Shown here piece after piece: positions 9,473-18,228 of a stretch of DNA of 64,000 nt. Origin of the DNA: Citrobacter sp. MGH106 (GTDB taxonomy: Bacteria > Pseudomonadota > Gammaproteobacteria > Enterobacterales > Enterobacteriaceae). Below the pieces are notes generated by a model. That model saw nothing but the letters and a program-made list of their open reading frames with translations, was not told where the DNA came from and ran no database searches. Numbering within the stretch: position 1 is the stretch's first letter; each line of letters begins with the position of its first letter. The position numbers and the translations under genes are program-made. The DNA lies in contig NZ_KQ089822.1 in assembly GCF_001037495.1 (NCBI RefSeq), positions 2,217,303 to 2,281,302 on the forward strand. Reading direction: 5' to 3'.

Positions 9473-9486
9473 TATTGTATGACTCC

Positions 9487-10701
9487 TTACCAGTTCCACA
9501 ATGTGCCATCTTCCAGGCGTGCGACGGGCAGATAAGCCGGATCGTACGGATATTTCGCCGCGAGTTTTTCGTCGAACTCGATACCCAGACCCGGCTTGTC
9601 GCCTGGGTGCATGTAGCCGTTATCGAATGTCCAGTTATGCGGGAAGACTTCCAGCATCTGCTCGGAGTACCCCATATATTCCTGAACACCGAAGTTCGGA
9701 ACCCACAAATCAAAATGCAGTGCGGCGGCCATACATACCGGAGACAGATCTGAAGGACCGTGAGAGCCGGTACGGACCTGGTATAAAGAGGCAAAATCAG
9801 CAATGCGACGCATACCAGTGATGCCACCGGCATGGGTAATGGTGGTACGAATGTAGTCGATCAGCTGTTCTTCAATCAGCTGTTTGCAATCCCAGATGCT
9901 GTTAAAGACTTCCCCTACCGCAATGGGTGTGACCGTATGCTGGCGTATCAGACGGAAGCACTCCTGGTTTTCAGCAGGTGTCGGATCTTCCATCCAGAAC
10001 AGGCGGTATTGTTCAATGCTTTTGCCAAAACGAGCGGCCTCAATCGGCGTCAGACGATGGTGCATGTCGTGCAGAAGATGTTCGTTAAAACCAAATTTAT
10101 TGCGTACGGCTTCAAACAGCTTAGGCGTGAAATCGAGGTATTTTTCCGTCGACCACAGTTGCTCTTCCGGCCACTGGCCTTTGGTAGCAGGTTCGTAGGC
10201 CAGACCTTTACCTTTAGACATCCCGTAGGTCGTTTTCATACCCGGTACGCCACACTGCACGCGAATCGCTTTGAAGCCCATCTCTTTATGACGGGCGTAA
10301 TCTTCCAGCACGTCATCAACGGTATGGCCTGTTGTGTGGCAGTAAACCATCACGCCTTCGCGGGATGCGCCCCCGAGCAACTGATACAGCGGCATGTTCG
10401 CGGCCTTCGCTTTGATGTCCCACAGCGCCATATCGACAGCAGAAATTGCTGACATGGTTACCGGACCACGACGCCAGTAAGCGCCTTTGTAAAAAAATTG
10501 CCAGATGTCTTCAATGCGGTGCGCGTCACGCCCAATGAGCTGCGGACACACGTGATCTTTAAGGTAGGATGCAACGGATAACTCTCGTCCGTTCAGCGTG
10601 GCATCCCCCAGCCCGGTGATCCCGTCCTCCGTCGTGATTTTCAGTGTGACAAAATTACGTCCCGGACAGGTGACAAAAACTTCAGCCCCTACAATCTTCA
10701 T
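9487..10701 (-). CDS. rspA: RspA, enolase-superfamily D-mannonate dehydratase-like protein
   Basis: A member of the mannonate dehydratase subgroup of the enolase superfamily, 404 residues, forming an (alpha/beta)7-beta barrel with a capping domain. It probably dehydrates sugar acids such as D-mannonate weakly, using Mg2+. The metal ligands appear in order as Asp in HDMHHRLTP (about 212), Glu in [10 protein letters not shown] (about 238) and Glu in VGEVFNSIW (about 264), with catalytic Tyr/Arg in the N-terminal part and His in the C-terminal SHGPSD region. The ATG at 10701 follows a TAAGGA ribosome binding site. It heads the rspA-rspB-ydfJ operon, likely repressed by RspR at the operator at 10760-10771. 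Confidence 0.95.
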   Translation of the reverse strand: MKIVGAEVFVTCPGRNFVTLKITTEDGITGLGDATLNGRELSVASYLKDHVCPQLIGRDAHRIEDIWQFFYKGAYWRRGPVTMSAISAVDMALWDIKAKAANMPLYQLLGGASREGVMVYCHTTGHTVDDVLEDYARHKEMGFKAIRVQCGVPGMKTTYGMSKGKGLAYEPATKGQWPEEQLWSTEKYLDFTPKLFEAVRNKFGFNEHLLHDMHHRLTPIEAARFGKSIEQYRLFWMEDPTPAENQECFRLIRQHTVTPIAVGEVFNSIWDCKQLIEEQLIDYIRTTITHAGGITGMRRIADFASLYQVRTGSHGPSDLSPVCMAAALHFDLWVPNFGVQEYMGYSEQMLEVFPHNWTFDNGYMHPGDKPGLGIEFDEKLAAKYPYDPAYLPVARLEDGTLWNW

Positions 10702-10736
10702 TCTTTATTCCTTACATCTCTTCTTGTGATGCAGGA

Positions 10737-10771
10737 AATTTACTCAACTGAGCTACTACCATACAAGTATG
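10737..10771 (-). promoter_or_regulatory. rspA promoter with candidate RspR operator
   Basis: On the minus strand TTGTAT (10761-10766) and TAAATT (10737-10742), 18 bp apart, make a plausible sigma-70 promoter for rspA. The -35 box lies inside the inverted repeat CATAC-AA-GTATG at 10760-10771, a small palindrome of the size GntR/FadR-family repressors recognise. RspR, encoded 5.7 kb away, represses rspAB in E. coli, so this is the natural operator candidate. Confidence 0.5.
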
Positions 10772-10798
10772 ATGATCAAAAAAACGCTAACCGGTCAC

Positions 10799-10819
10799 AA
10801 AAAAGGCGCTATGCGCGCC
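10799..10819 (-). terminator. Terminator of ynfA
   Basis: On the minus strand GGCGC and GCGCC form a short GC stem overlapping the ynfA stop codon, followed by six T (10799-10804). It ends the ynfA transcript before the rspA promoter. Confidence 0.65.
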
Positions 10820-11135
10820 CCCATCCCGCTACGATGATCAACATTCCGCATAGTGCGATCAGCGCACCAGACCAGTCATACAGACTGAGTTTTACGCCAT
10901 CAACAATGCGAAGCCACAGAAGCGCAGTAACGACATAAACTCCACCATAAGCGGCATATACCCGCCCGCTCGCTGCCGGATGCAACGTCAGCAGCCAGAC
11001 AAATGCGGCCAACGACACGCCAGCCGGGATCAGCAACCATGCTGTCGCACCGCGCTTTAGCCATAGCCAGGGCAAAAAACAGCCTATTATTTCGCACAAC
11101 GCTGTTATGAAAAAAAGTAGTGTGGTCTTAAGCAT
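10809..11135 (-). CDS. ynfA: YnfA, small membrane protein of the SMR-like UPF0060 family
   Basis: A 108-residue inner-membrane protein with four predicted transmembrane helices, belonging to the YnfA/UPF0060 family within the drug/metabolite transporter superfamily and resembling small multidrug resistance exporters. The sequence begins [20 protein letters not shown] and contains the conserved [14 protein letters not shown] loop. In Shigella a homologue has been linked to dye and antimicrobial efflux; for this protein the substrate is unknown. Length is that of E. coli YnfA. It is divergent from ynfB and ends in a terminator-like hairpin overlapping its stop codon. Confidence 0.92.
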   Translation of the reverse strand: MLKTTLLFFITALCEIIGCFLPWLWLKRGATAWLLIPAGVSLAAFVWLLTLHPAASGRVYAAYGGVYVVTALLWLRIVDGVKLSLYDWSGALIALCGMLIIVAGWGRA

Positions 11136-11276
11136 TGAAGTTATTCAGTTACATTAGGTTTAAGCATGATACGACAGAATACTGATATCCGCCGACCGGG
11201 TATGCCCTACAGCCGGAATAGTGTAGAATTTAGCCCTGTTTTATCGTTTTTCTCGTTCTCATAAAAGGAATTCGCC

Positions 11277-11618
11277 ATGAATAATACACTGAGCAAACGC
11301 CTGTGTCTGACGGCAATGCTGACGCTGGCGGCAGTTGTCTACACCTCTTCCTCATTTGCTGAAACCAGCAAACTGATCATTGAGTCCGGAGACAGTGCAC
11401 AAAGCCGTCAACAAGCTGCAATGGAAAAGGAGCAATGGAACGATACGCGCAATTTGCGTCATAAGGTCAACACGCGTGTAGAGAAAGAGTGGGACAAAGC
11501 CGACGCGGCATTTGACAGCCGTGATAAGTGCGAACAGAGCGCTAATATCAATGCGTACTGGGAACCTAATACTCTGCGCTGCTTAGACCGCCGCACTGGC
11601 CGTACCGTTGCACCATAA
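11277..11618 (+). CDS. ynfB: YnfB, periplasmic DUF1283 protein
   Basis: A 113-residue small secreted protein of the UPF0482/DUF1283 family with no assigned function. A Sec signal peptide is plain: a basic start (MNNTLSKR), a hydrophobic core ([14 protein letters not shown]) and a cleavage site after SSFA near residue 28. The mature part is charged and helical, with two cysteines (DKCEQ and LRCLD) near the C-terminus that could form a disulfide. A good AAAGGA site precedes the ATG. It lies 36 bp upstream of speG and is likely cotranscribed with it, but nothing links it directly to polyamines. Confidence 0.9.
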   Translation: MNNTLSKRLCLTAMLTLAAVVYTSSSFAETSKLIIESGDSAQSRQQAAMEKEQWNDTRNLRHKVNTRVEKEWDKADAAFDSRDKCEQSANINAYWEPNTLRCLDRRTGRTVAP

Positions 11619-11654
11619 TAGTTGTACTCACCAAAGGAATTGTAAGGATACGAT

Positions 11655-12215
11655 ATGACAAGCGCCCTCAGTGTTAAGCTGCGCCCGCTGGAGCGTGAAG
11701 ATTTGCGATTTGTTCATCAGCTTGATAACAACGCCAGCGTCATGCGTTACTGGTTCGAAGAACCATACGAAGCGTTCGTTGAGCTGTCAGATCTCTATGA
11801 TAAGCACATCCACGACCAAAGCGAACGACGCTTTGTCGTCGAGTGTGACGGTGAAAAAGCAGGACTGGTGGAGCTGGTTGAAATAAACCATGTACACCGT
11901 CGGGCTGAATTTCAGATCATTATTTCCCCGGATTTCCAGGGCAAAGGCCTGGCCACGCGAGCAGCAAAACTGGCGATGGATTATGGCTTCACCGTACTTA
12001 ATTTATACAAGCTGTATCTGATCGTTGATAAGGAAAACGAAAAGGCCATTCATATCTACCGCAAACTTGGATTTATGGTAGAAGGTGAATTGATCCATGA
12101 ATTCTTTATCAATGGCCAATACCGTAACACCATCCGTATGTGTATCTTCCAGCATCAATATCTGGCGGAACACAAAGCACCAGGCTCCAACCTGTTACAA
12201 CCTACTGCGCAGTAA
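11655..12215 (+). CDS. speG: Spermidine N1-acetyltransferase SpeG
   Basis: A GNAT-fold cytoplasmic enzyme that transfers acetyl from acetyl-CoA to spermidine (and spermine), lowering polyamine toxicity, notably in cold shock and stationary phase. The 186-residue protein has the acetyl-CoA-binding motif [13 protein letters not shown] at about residues 95-107, the acidic polyamine-binding stretch ([14 protein letters not shown]) and the KLGFMVEGE segment typical of SpeG dodecamers. The match to the E. coli enzyme from memory is near complete. It is downstream of ynfB and its stop is only 6 bp from the convergent ynfC stop. Salmonella and Citrobacter-type strains keep speG; Shigella has lost it. 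Confidence 0.96.
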   Translation: MTSALSVKLRPLEREDLRFVHQLDNNASVMRYWFEEPYEAFVELSDLYDKHIHDQSERRFVVECDGEKAGLVELVEINHVHRRAEFQIIISPDFQGKGLATRAAKLAMDYGFTVLNLYKLYLIVDKENEKAIHIYRKLGFMVEGELIHEFFINGQYRNTIRMCIFQHQYLAEHKAPGSNLLQPTAQ

Positions 12216-12221
12216 GAGCGG

Positions 12222-12932
12222 TTAGTAGTAGTCAATGGTGTTTTTAATTGAGTAACGATGTTCAACTGCCGGCTTCACGCTCTCGTCTACAATCACAAGC
12301 TGGCAGTTGACCGGATTCGCATAATCATCATATTCACACGTCTGTTTGACGTTACCTACAGGGTGATCGTTCAGCAAACTCACAGCGGTATAATCCAGTT
12401 TTTTCAACGGATCGGCTGATGGACTGGCCTTCACCTGCAACGTGTTATCCTTGCTGATAGTTGTTTTTCCCAGCGGATACCCTTCAGCATCATACCGGTA
12501 CTGTACCTTCATTTCTTTCCCGGTTGCGGAGACAACAAAGCCATTATCGTCTGTATCCCACACCACTCCCGCAGACGGCAATTCCGCCAACTGACATTTA
12601 CCCTGTAGCCGGATCCTTTTTTCCATCGTTTCAGCATCACGGTAGTAGTTGGCGTCCAGCACTAACGCCATTCCGGTATTGTTTTCCACATCGTGCAGTT
12701 CCAGCGTGTCAAAACACCCTTCCTGTGAGAGCGCACCGTTAACACGTTTCGTAACTTCACCTTTATCATTAAGCAGCGTCTGACTGAAATCCTTCACCGG
12801 ACCACGCAGCGGATCGAAATCGAATTCATTGGAGAAACTGGCCATCTCCGGCGTAAAGGAAACCAGTCCTTTGGCGTTGTCACAGCCTACCAGCACCACA
12901 CACAGGAAACCTAACAGCGTCTGTTTCTTCAC
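12222..12932 (-). CDS. ynfC: YnfC lipoprotein
   Basis: A predicted lipoprotein of the UPF0257 family with unknown function. With the GTG start at 12932 the product is 236 residues, equal to E. coli YnfC, and has a 17-residue type II signal ending in the lipobox LVGC with Cys17 as the lipidated residue; the next residues, Asp-Asn, include the Asp at +2 that often retains lipoproteins in the inner membrane. Upstream in-frame starts at 12941 (GTG) and 12968 (ATG) would lengthen the n-region to up to 28 residues and cannot be excluded. The mature part shares SFTPEMASFSNEFDFDPLRG and the terminal IKNTIDYY with the family. It is convergent with speG. Confidence 0.88.
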   Translation of the reverse strand: MKKQTLLGFLCVVLVGCDNAKGLVSFTPEMASFSNEFDFDPLRGPVKDFSQTLLNDKGEVTKRVNGALSQEGCFDTLELHDVENNTGMALVLDANYYRDAETMEKRIRLQGKCQLAELPSAGVVWDTDDNGFVVSATGKEMKVQYRYDAEGYPLGKTTISKDNTLQVKASPSADPLKKLDYTAVSLLNDHPVGNVKQTCEYDDYANPVNCQLVIVDESVKPAVEHRYSIKNTIDYY

Positions 12933-13038
12933 ATTTTTCACCGGGATAAAGAGATAATTCTCAATCATATTAGCAAATACAGTTATTTACACCAGAAATG
13001 CTAATCTTAGTTAATGTCTGTCATGAAAGGAGTTGATG

Positions 13039-13344
13039 ATGAAATTCACCACAGGAATTGCCGCGAGCTTGCTGATAATCGCTTCTCCGCAGGTTCTGGC
13101 TGCGCCAGCCTCATGCGAGAGAGTTAAAAGTGATATCGAGCAACGCATCATTAATAATGGTGTTGCGGAATCGAGCTTTACGCTGAATATCGTGCCCAAC
13201 GACCAGGCCGATCAACCGGATTCCCAGGTTGTCGGGCACTGTGCGAACGATACACATAAGATCCTCTATATCCGTACCAACAGCGGAAATACCTCCACTA
13301 ATAATAGCGCTGCCCAGGATGGGCACGCAGCCGAACCGCAATAA
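13039..13344 (+). CDS. ynfD: YnfD, periplasmic DUF1161 protein
   Basis: A 101-residue secreted protein of the DUF1161 family with unknown function. It has a short Sec signal (MKFTTGIAASLLIIASPQVLAA) with cleavage after VLA near residue 21, then the conserved ASCERVKSDIEQRIINNGV segment and VVGHCANDTHKI; the two cysteines probably pair in the periplasm. Three candidate starts lie together (TTG 13033, ATG 13036, ATG 13039). The last is preferred because AGGAG then sits 6 nt upstream. It precedes the ynfE operon but is separated from it by a hairpin and a separate FNR-type promoter. Confidence 0.88.
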   Translation: MKFTTGIAASLLIIASPQVLAAPASCERVKSDIEQRIINNGVAESSFTLNIVPNDQADQPDSQVVGHCANDTHKILYIRTNSGNTSTNNSAAQDGHAAEPQ

Positions 13345-13350
13345 ATCCCC

Positions 13351-13368
13351 CCCTCCGTTCGCGGAGGG
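13351..13368 (+). terminator. UUCG-tetraloop hairpin after ynfD
   Basis: CCCTCCG and CGGAGGG form a 7-bp GC-rich stem closed by a TTCG tetraloop, 6 bp past the ynfD stop. There are only two T afterwards, so termination may be partial. Confidence 0.55.
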
Positions 13369-13379
13369 TTACCCCTGGT

Positions 13380-13427
13380 TTGATATGCATTAATACGGCG
13401 TACCCATAAGTAGGTAAAATAACCCTA
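13380..13427 (+). promoter_or_regulatory. FNR/NarL-regulated promoter of the ynfE operon
   Basis: TTGATATGCATTAA (13380-13393) matches the FNR box at 9 of 10 positions. The -10-like TAAAAT at 13415-13420 predicts a start near 13427 and puts FNR at about -41. TACCCAT-AA-GTAGGTA at 13401-13416 is an inverted pair of NarL heptamers in the 7-2-7 layout, lying between FNR and -10 where bound NarL would block polymerase. E. coli ynfE is FNR-activated and nitrate-repressed, which agrees. Confidence 0.75.
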
Positions 13428-13493
13428 TCATTAGCATGCTATTTATTTCGTTGTAAAATCAAATATATAGCGATAACTAAAATGGGGTGAATG

Positions 13494-15932
13494 ATGTCTG
13501 AAGTAAAGCAATATGGAGGTATTAGTCGTAGAGAGTTAGTTAAATCCTCAGCGATAGGATCGCTAGCGCTTGCAGCTGGGGGTATCTCGCTCCCCTTTGG
13601 AATGCGTACCGCAGCCGCTGCGGTGCAACAGGCGATACAACCAGCTAAAGAAAAAGTGGTTTGGGGGGCTTGTTCCGTGAACTGCGGCAGCCGGTGTGCT
13701 CTGCAACTCCACGTTAAAGATGACGAGGTGGTGTGGGTTGAATCTGATAACACAGGGGATGATATCTATGGTCATCACCAGGTTCGTGCCTGCCTGAGAG
13801 GCCGTTCGATTCGTCGGAGAATTAACCATCCGGACCGGCTTAATTACCCCATGAAACGCGTTGGCAAACGTGGCGAGGGTAAATTTGAGCGCATTAGCTG
13901 GCAGGAAGCACTAGATACCATCAGCACCAGCTTGAAAAATACAGTACAGAAGTACGGTAACGAGGCGGTGTATATCAACTACACCTCAGGCATTGTGGGC
14001 GGCAATATTACACGTTCCTCCCCTTACGCCTCGCTGGTTGCTCGTATGATGAACTGCTATGGCGGTTTCCTTAGTCATTATGGTACTTACAGTACCGCGC
14101 AAATCGCTGCCGCAATGCCCTACACCTACGGCTCAAACTTAGGTAACAGCACCTCTGATATCGAAAACACAAAACTGGTGGTGATGTTCGGCAATAACCC
14201 CGCTGAAACGCGCATGAGCGGAGGCGGTATCACGTACTTCCTGGAACAAGCCCGGGAACGTTCAAATGCCCGAATGATTGTCATCGATCCGCGTTATACC
14301 GACACCGCAGCCGGTCGTGAAGACGAGTGGATCCCTATCCGCCCAGGCACAGACGCTGCACTGGTAGCGGGGATCGCATGGGTGCTCATTAATGAGGCGC
14401 TTGTCGATCAGGAATTTCTCGACAAATACTGCGTCGGTTATGACGAGAAAACGCTTCCGGCAGACGCGCCAGCCAACGGACATTACAAGGCCTATATCCT
14501 GGGCGACGGCCATGACGGTATCGCTAAAACACCACAGTGGGCATCTCATATCACCGGGATCCCAGCCGACCGTATTATTAAACTGGCGAGAGAAATCGGC
14601 AGTACAAAACCGGCTTACATTTGTCAGGGCTGGGGGCCACAGCGCCAGGCTAACGGGGAACTTGCCTCACGCGCTATTGCGATGCTACCTATTCTTACCG
14701 GCAATGTCGGCATTAACGGCGGCAACAGTGGTGCACGTGAGTCAACCTACACCATTACGATTGAACGCATGCCGATACCGGAAAACCCGGTCAAAACGCA
14801 GATTTCCGTCTTTACCTGGACAGACGCTATCACCCGTGGCCCGGAAATGACCGCCCTCCGGGATGGTGTGCGTGGTAAAGATAAACTCGACGTACCGATT
14901 AAATTTATCTGGAACTACGCAGGTAACACCATCACTAACCAGCATTCAGATATCAATAAAACGCACGAGATCCTCCAGGATGACACGAAATGCGAAATGA
15001 TCGTGGTCATTGAGAATTTTATGACGTCCTCGGCCAAATATGCCGATATCCTGCTACCTGATTTGATGACCGTCGAACAGGAAGACATCATTCCTAACGA
15101 TTACGCTGGCAACATGGGATATCTCATTTTCATTCAACCGGCAACATCTCCAAAGTTTGAACGTAAGCCGATCTACTGGATTATGAGCGAAGTCGCGAAA
15201 CGTCTTGGCGACGACGTATATCAAAAGTTTACTGAAGGACGCACTCAGGAGCAGTGGTTACAGTATTTGTACGCAAAAATGCTGGCAAAAGACCCTGCAC
15301 TCCCTTCGTATGATGAACTGAAGAAAATGGGGATCTATAAACGAAAAGATCCTAACGGACACTTTGTCGCCTACAAAAAATTCCGTGAAGATCCTGAGGG
15401 AAATCCGCTTAAAACACCTTCGGGCAAGATTGAAATCTATTCCAGCCGGCTGGCAAAAATTGCCAGTACCTGGGAACTGCAAAAAGATGAAGTCATTAGC
15501 CCACTTCCTGTCTATGCGTCAACATTTGAAGGCTGGGACGATCCCAAACGCAACACATTCCCGCTCCAACTGTTTGGTTTTCATTACAAATCTCGTACGC
15601 ACTCAAGCTACGGCAATATTGACGTCTTGCAGGCATCATGTCGCCAGGAAGTCTGGATAAACCCTGTGGATGCGCAGAAACGTGGGATTGCCAATGGCGA
15701 TATGGTGCGGGTATTTAACGACCGTGGCGAGGTACGAATTCCCGCAAAAGTGACGCCACGCATTCTCCCAGGAGTCAGCGCAATGGGCCAGGGTGCCTGG
15801 CACGACGCCGATATGTCTGGCGACAAAATTGACCATGGCGCATGTGTGAACACACTAACGACCCAACGTCCGTCACCGTTAGCCAAAGGCAACCCACAGC
15901 ATACAAACCTGGTCGAGATTGAGAAGGTTTAA
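13494..15932 (+). CDS. ynfE: YnfE-type DMSO/selenate reductase catalytic subunit (Mo-bisMGD, Tat-exported)
   Basis: The catalytic A subunit of a DmsABC-like periplasmic reductase; YnfE/YnfF in E. coli reduce selenate and can partly replace DmsA. The 812-residue protein opens with the twin-arginine signal SRRELVK at residues 11-17, recognised by DmsD, encoded three genes downstream. The [4Fe-4S] cysteines CSVNCGSRC begin at Cys60, followed by the molybdopterin-binding core (GNNPAETRMSGGG) and the dinucleotide-binding C-terminal domain (SAMGQGAWHD). It resembles YnfE more than YnfF. Only one A-subunit gene is present, whereas K-12 has both. The ATG at 13494 has better spacing to GGGG than the adjacent ATG at 13491. 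It heads the operon ynfE-G-H-dmsD. Confidence 0.94.
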   Translation: MSEVKQYGGISRRELVKSSAIGSLALAAGGISLPFGMRTAAAAVQQAIQPAKEKVVWGACSVNCGSRCALQLHVKDDEVVWVESDNTGDDIYGHHQVRACLRGRSIRRRINHPDRLNYPMKRVGKRGEGKFERISWQEALDTISTSLKNTVQKYGNEAVYINYTSGIVGGNITRSSPYASLVARMMNCYGGFLSHYGTYSTAQIAAAMPYTYGSNLGNSTSDIENTKLVVMFGNNPAETRMSGGGITYFLEQARERSNARMIVIDPRYTDTAAGREDEWIPIRPGTDAALVAGIAWVLINEALVDQEFLDKYCVGYDEKTLPADAPANGHYKAYILGDGHDGIAKTPQWASHITGIPADRIIKLAREIGSTKPAYICQGWGPQRQANGELASRAIAMLPILTGNVGINGGNSGARESTYTITIERMPIPENPVKTQISVFTWTDAITRGPEMTALRDGVRGKDKLDVPIKFIWNYAGNTITNQHSDINKTHEILQDDTKCEMIVVIENFMTSSAKYADILLPDLMTVEQEDIIPNDYAGNMGYLIFIQPATSPKFERKPIYWIMSEVAKRLGDDVYQKFTEGRTQEQWLQYLYAKMLAKDPALPSYDELKKMGIYKRKDPNGHFVAYKKFREDPEGNPLKTPSGKIEIYSSRLAKIASTWELQKDEVISPLPVYASTFEGWDDPKRNTFPLQLFGFHYKSRTHSSYGNIDVLQASCRQEVWINPVDAQKRGIANGDMVRVFNDRGEVRIPAKVTPRILPGVSAMGQGAWHDADMSGDKIDHGACVNTLTTQRPSPLAKGNPQHTNLVEIEKV

Positions 15933-15942
15933 GGATTAGCTT

Positions 15943-16560
15943 ATGAATGCGCAATACGGATTTTTTATTGATTCCGCCCGTTGCACGGGTTGTAAGACCT
16001 GCGAACTGGCCTGTAAAGACTATAAAGATTTAACTCCGGATGTTAGTTTCCGCCGTATTTACGAATACGCAGGTGGCGACTGGCAGGAAGATAACGGTGT
16101 CTGGCACCAGAATGTCTTTGCTTATTACCTCTCCATCGCGTGTAACCACTGCGAAGATCCGGCCTGTACAAAGGTCTGCCCGAGCGGCGCAATGCACAAG
16201 CGCGAAGATGGCTTTGTTGTCGTGGATGAGGACGTATGTATTGGCTGTCGCTATTGTCATATGGCCTGCCCTTACGGCGCGCCGCAGTACAATGCCGCCA
16301 AAGGGCATATGACCAAATGCGACGGCTGCCACGATCGTGTTGCCGAAGGGAAAAAACCAATCTGCGTTGAATCCTGCCCGCTACGTGCGCTGGATTTCGG
16401 CCCGATTGATGAACTGCGTAAAAAGCACGGAGAACTGGCTGCCGTTGCGCCACTGCCCGGTGCACACTTCACTAAACCGAATATCGTGATCAAACCTAAC
16501 ACCAATAGCCGTCCAACCGGGGATACCTCCGGTTATCTGGCAAACCCGAGGGAGGTGTAA
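15943..16560 (+). CDS. ynfG: YnfG, DMSO reductase-type iron-sulfur subunit
   Basis: The electron-transfer B subunit of the YnfEGH reductase, 205 residues, paralogous to DmsB. It carries four ferredoxin-type cysteine clusters in order: CTGCKTCELAC (about residue 14), CNHCEDPACTKVC (about 67), CIGCRYCHMAC (about 99) and CDGCHDRV...CVESC (about 126-145), enough for four [4Fe-4S] centres that pass electrons from the membrane anchor to YnfE. It has no signal of its own and should travel through Tat bound to YnfE. It starts 10 bp after ynfE and ends 1 bp before ynfH, which points to translational coupling. Confidence 0.96.
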   Translation: MNAQYGFFIDSARCTGCKTCELACKDYKDLTPDVSFRRIYEYAGGDWQEDNGVWHQNVFAYYLSIACNHCEDPACTKVCPSGAMHKREDGFVVVDEDVCIGCRYCHMACPYGAPQYNAAKGHMTKCDGCHDRVAEGKKPICVESCPLRALDFGPIDELRKKHGELAAVAPLPGAHFTKPNIVIKPNTNSRPTGDTSGYLANPREV

Positions 16561-16561
16561 A

Positions 16562-17416
16562 ATGGGAAATGGATGGCATGAATGGCCGCTGGTACTGTTT
16601 ACAGTTCTCGGTCAATGCGTGGCTGGCGCGCTTATTGTTAGCGGACTGTGTTGGTTTACTGCCAAAGACGATGCCGCAAGAAAACATATCGTTCGCAGCA
16701 TGTTCTTTCTGTGGGTAGTAATGGGAGTCGGGTTTCTTGCCTCGGTAATGCACCTGGGTTCACCACTTCGTGCGCTTAACTCACTAAACAGAGTTGGCGC
16801 ATCAGCGCTGAGTAATGAAATCGCCAGTGGATCGCTTTTTTTTGCGGTTGGTGGATTCTGGTGGCTGGTGGCTTTTCTCGATAAAATGCCGGCCACATTA
16901 GGTAAAATCTGGCTACTGGTGAGCATGATCCTCGGCGTAGTGTTTGTCTGGGCAATGACGAACGTTTATCAGATAGATACGGTGCCAACCTGGTATAATG
17001 GATATACCACCACGGCATTTTTCATGACCGTGCTGCTGACTGGCCCACTATTCGCCGCGCTCCTGTTGCGTGTCGTTGGCGTCTCATTTAACGCCGCCAC
17101 ATTCGCTACTATTAGTGTGCTGGGTTTGCTAATTTGCGTGGCCGTCATTGTTCTACAGGGCATGTCACTTGGCGCTATCCACAGTTCAGTACAACAGGCA
17201 AATTCACTGGTTCCTGACTATGGAATTCTGCAGGTTTGGCGCATCATGCTGCTGACCGCGGGTCTGGGTTGCTGGATTTGCCCTCTGATCCGTCGCAAAG
17301 ACCCGCACATTGCAGGGCTGGCGTTGGGTTTAATTTTAGTGCTTGCCGGTGAACTCATCGGACGTGGCTTGTTTTATGGTTTGCATATGACAGTCGGTAT
17401 GGCTGTTGCAGGTTAA
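16562..17416 (+). CDS. ynfH: YnfH, DmsC-like membrane anchor subunit
   Basis: The membrane-integral C subunit that anchors the reductase to the periplasmic face and oxidises menaquinol. The 284-residue protein has about eight hydrophobic helices and the DmsC-family N-terminus MGNGWHEWPLVLFTVLGQC, with the conserved HLGSPLRALNSLNRV loop near residue 63. It needs no haem, as in DmsC. It sits directly behind ynfG and is followed by a hairpin (17423-17445) that may reduce but not abolish read-through into dmsD. Confidence 0.94.
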   Translation: MGNGWHEWPLVLFTVLGQCVAGALIVSGLCWFTAKDDAARKHIVRSMFFLWVVMGVGFLASVMHLGSPLRALNSLNRVGASALSNEIASGSLFFAVGGFWWLVAFLDKMPATLGKIWLLVSMILGVVFVWAMTNVYQIDTVPTWYNGYTTTAFFMTVLLTGPLFAALLLRVVGVSFNAATFATISVLGLLICVAVIVLQGMSLGAIHSSVQQANSLVPDYGILQVWRIMLLTAGLGCWICPLIRRKDPHIAGLALGLILVLAGELIGRGLFYGLHMTVGMAVAG

Positions 17417-17422
17417 CTTTCG

Positions 17423-17445
17423 AGTGCGGGGAGACCCGCACTTTT
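17423..17445 (+). terminator. Hairpin between ynfH and dmsD
   Basis: AGTGCGGG and CCCGCACT form an 8-bp stem with a GAGA tetraloop, followed by TTTT. Because dmsD starts 16 bp further on, this is probably a partial terminator that lowers dmsD expression relative to the reductase subunits. Confidence 0.6.
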
Positions 17446-17458
17446 CAGGATTGTTTGC

Positions 17459-18073
17459 ATGACCCATTTTTCACAACGTGACAACTTTTCTACCGCGGCG
17501 CGCGTGCTGGGAGCGCTGTTTTACTTTGCGCCAGACAGCGATGAAGCGGCTCCGTTAGTCTCATCATTAACCGCCGATGGCTGGCAGGCCCAGTGGCCGC
17601 TGTCAGAGAATATCCTCTCCCCGCTGGTTGTACAGTTTCAGACCGAAGTCGATGAAACGCTCCCAGAGGCCTGGCAGCGTTTGTTTATCGGTCCTTATAC
17701 GCTTCCCTCTCCGCCCTGGGGCTCAGTCTGGCTGGATCGTGAGAACGTTCTATTTGGCGACTCAACGCTGGCATTACGTCAGTGGATGCGTGACAACGGC
17801 ATCCAGTTTGAAATGCAGCAGAATGAACCGGAAGATCACTTTGGCTCCCTGTTGTTACTGACTGCCTGGCTTGCCGAAAACGAACGTCACACCGAGTGCG
17901 AACAATTGCTGGCCTGGCATCTGTTACCGTGGTCCGCACGTTTCCTTGAGGTCTTTACCGAAAAAGCGGATCATCCGTTTTATCAGGCTCTGGGAGAACT
18001 GGCTCGCCTGACGCTGGCAGAATGGCAGTCGCAGTTATTGATCCCCGTAGCCATTAAGCCGCTATTTCGTTAA
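17459..18073 (+). CDS. dmsD: DmsD, Tat proofreading chaperone
   Basis: A redox-enzyme maturation protein of the TorD/DmsD family that binds the twin-arginine leader of DmsA and YnfE and holds the enzyme in the cytoplasm until cofactor loading is complete. The 204-residue all-helical protein contains the family stretch [16 protein letters not shown] at about residues 80-95, where the leader-binding Trp and Tyr lie, and the [13 protein letters not shown] helix with the ExxDH-type region (PEDHFG) near residue 124. It is the last gene of the ynfEGH-dmsD operon and is followed by a terminator at 18084-18107. Length and sequence match the E. coli protein (formerly YnfI). Confidence 0.95.
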   Translation: MTHFSQRDNFSTAARVLGALFYFAPDSDEAAPLVSSLTADGWQAQWPLSENILSPLVVQFQTEVDETLPEAWQRLFIGPYTLPSPPWGSVWLDRENVLFGDSTLALRQWMRDNGIQFEMQQNEPEDHFGSLLLLTAWLAENERHTECEQLLAWHLLPWSARFLEVFTEKADHPFYQALGELARLTLAEWQSQLLIPVAIKPLFR

Positions 18074-18083
18074 TTTCTTCCGT

Positions 18084-18107
18084 GGCAGGGTTTTGCCCTG
18101 CCGTTTT
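18084..18107 (+). terminator. Terminator of the ynfEGH-dmsD operon
   Basis: GGCAGGG and CCCTGCC form a 7-bp stem with a 5-nt loop followed by GTTTT, 11 bp past the dmsD stop. Confidence 0.8.
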
Positions 18108-18228
18108 GTCCGGCGTTTCGCACGCGGTGCTTTTGCTTCCGGCAACAATTCCCCGCAAAATAGATCGTCTGAATTTTCCTGTCTGGCAAACCATGCATCA
18201 TTTACATGCTTATCCTGACCTGCGCACC

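Noticed and set aside
12191..12209. Minus-strand AGTAGGTTGTAAC at the end of speG resembles the Ter core.
   Set aside because: It has the GTTGTAAC core but lacks the following TAAA and one upstream base, and lies inside coding sequence; binding by Tus is unlikely.
13449..13462. A second FNR half site (ATCAA) just before the ynfE ribosome binding site.
   Set aside because: The partner half is a poor match, and the site at 13380-13393 fits both sequence and spacing far better.
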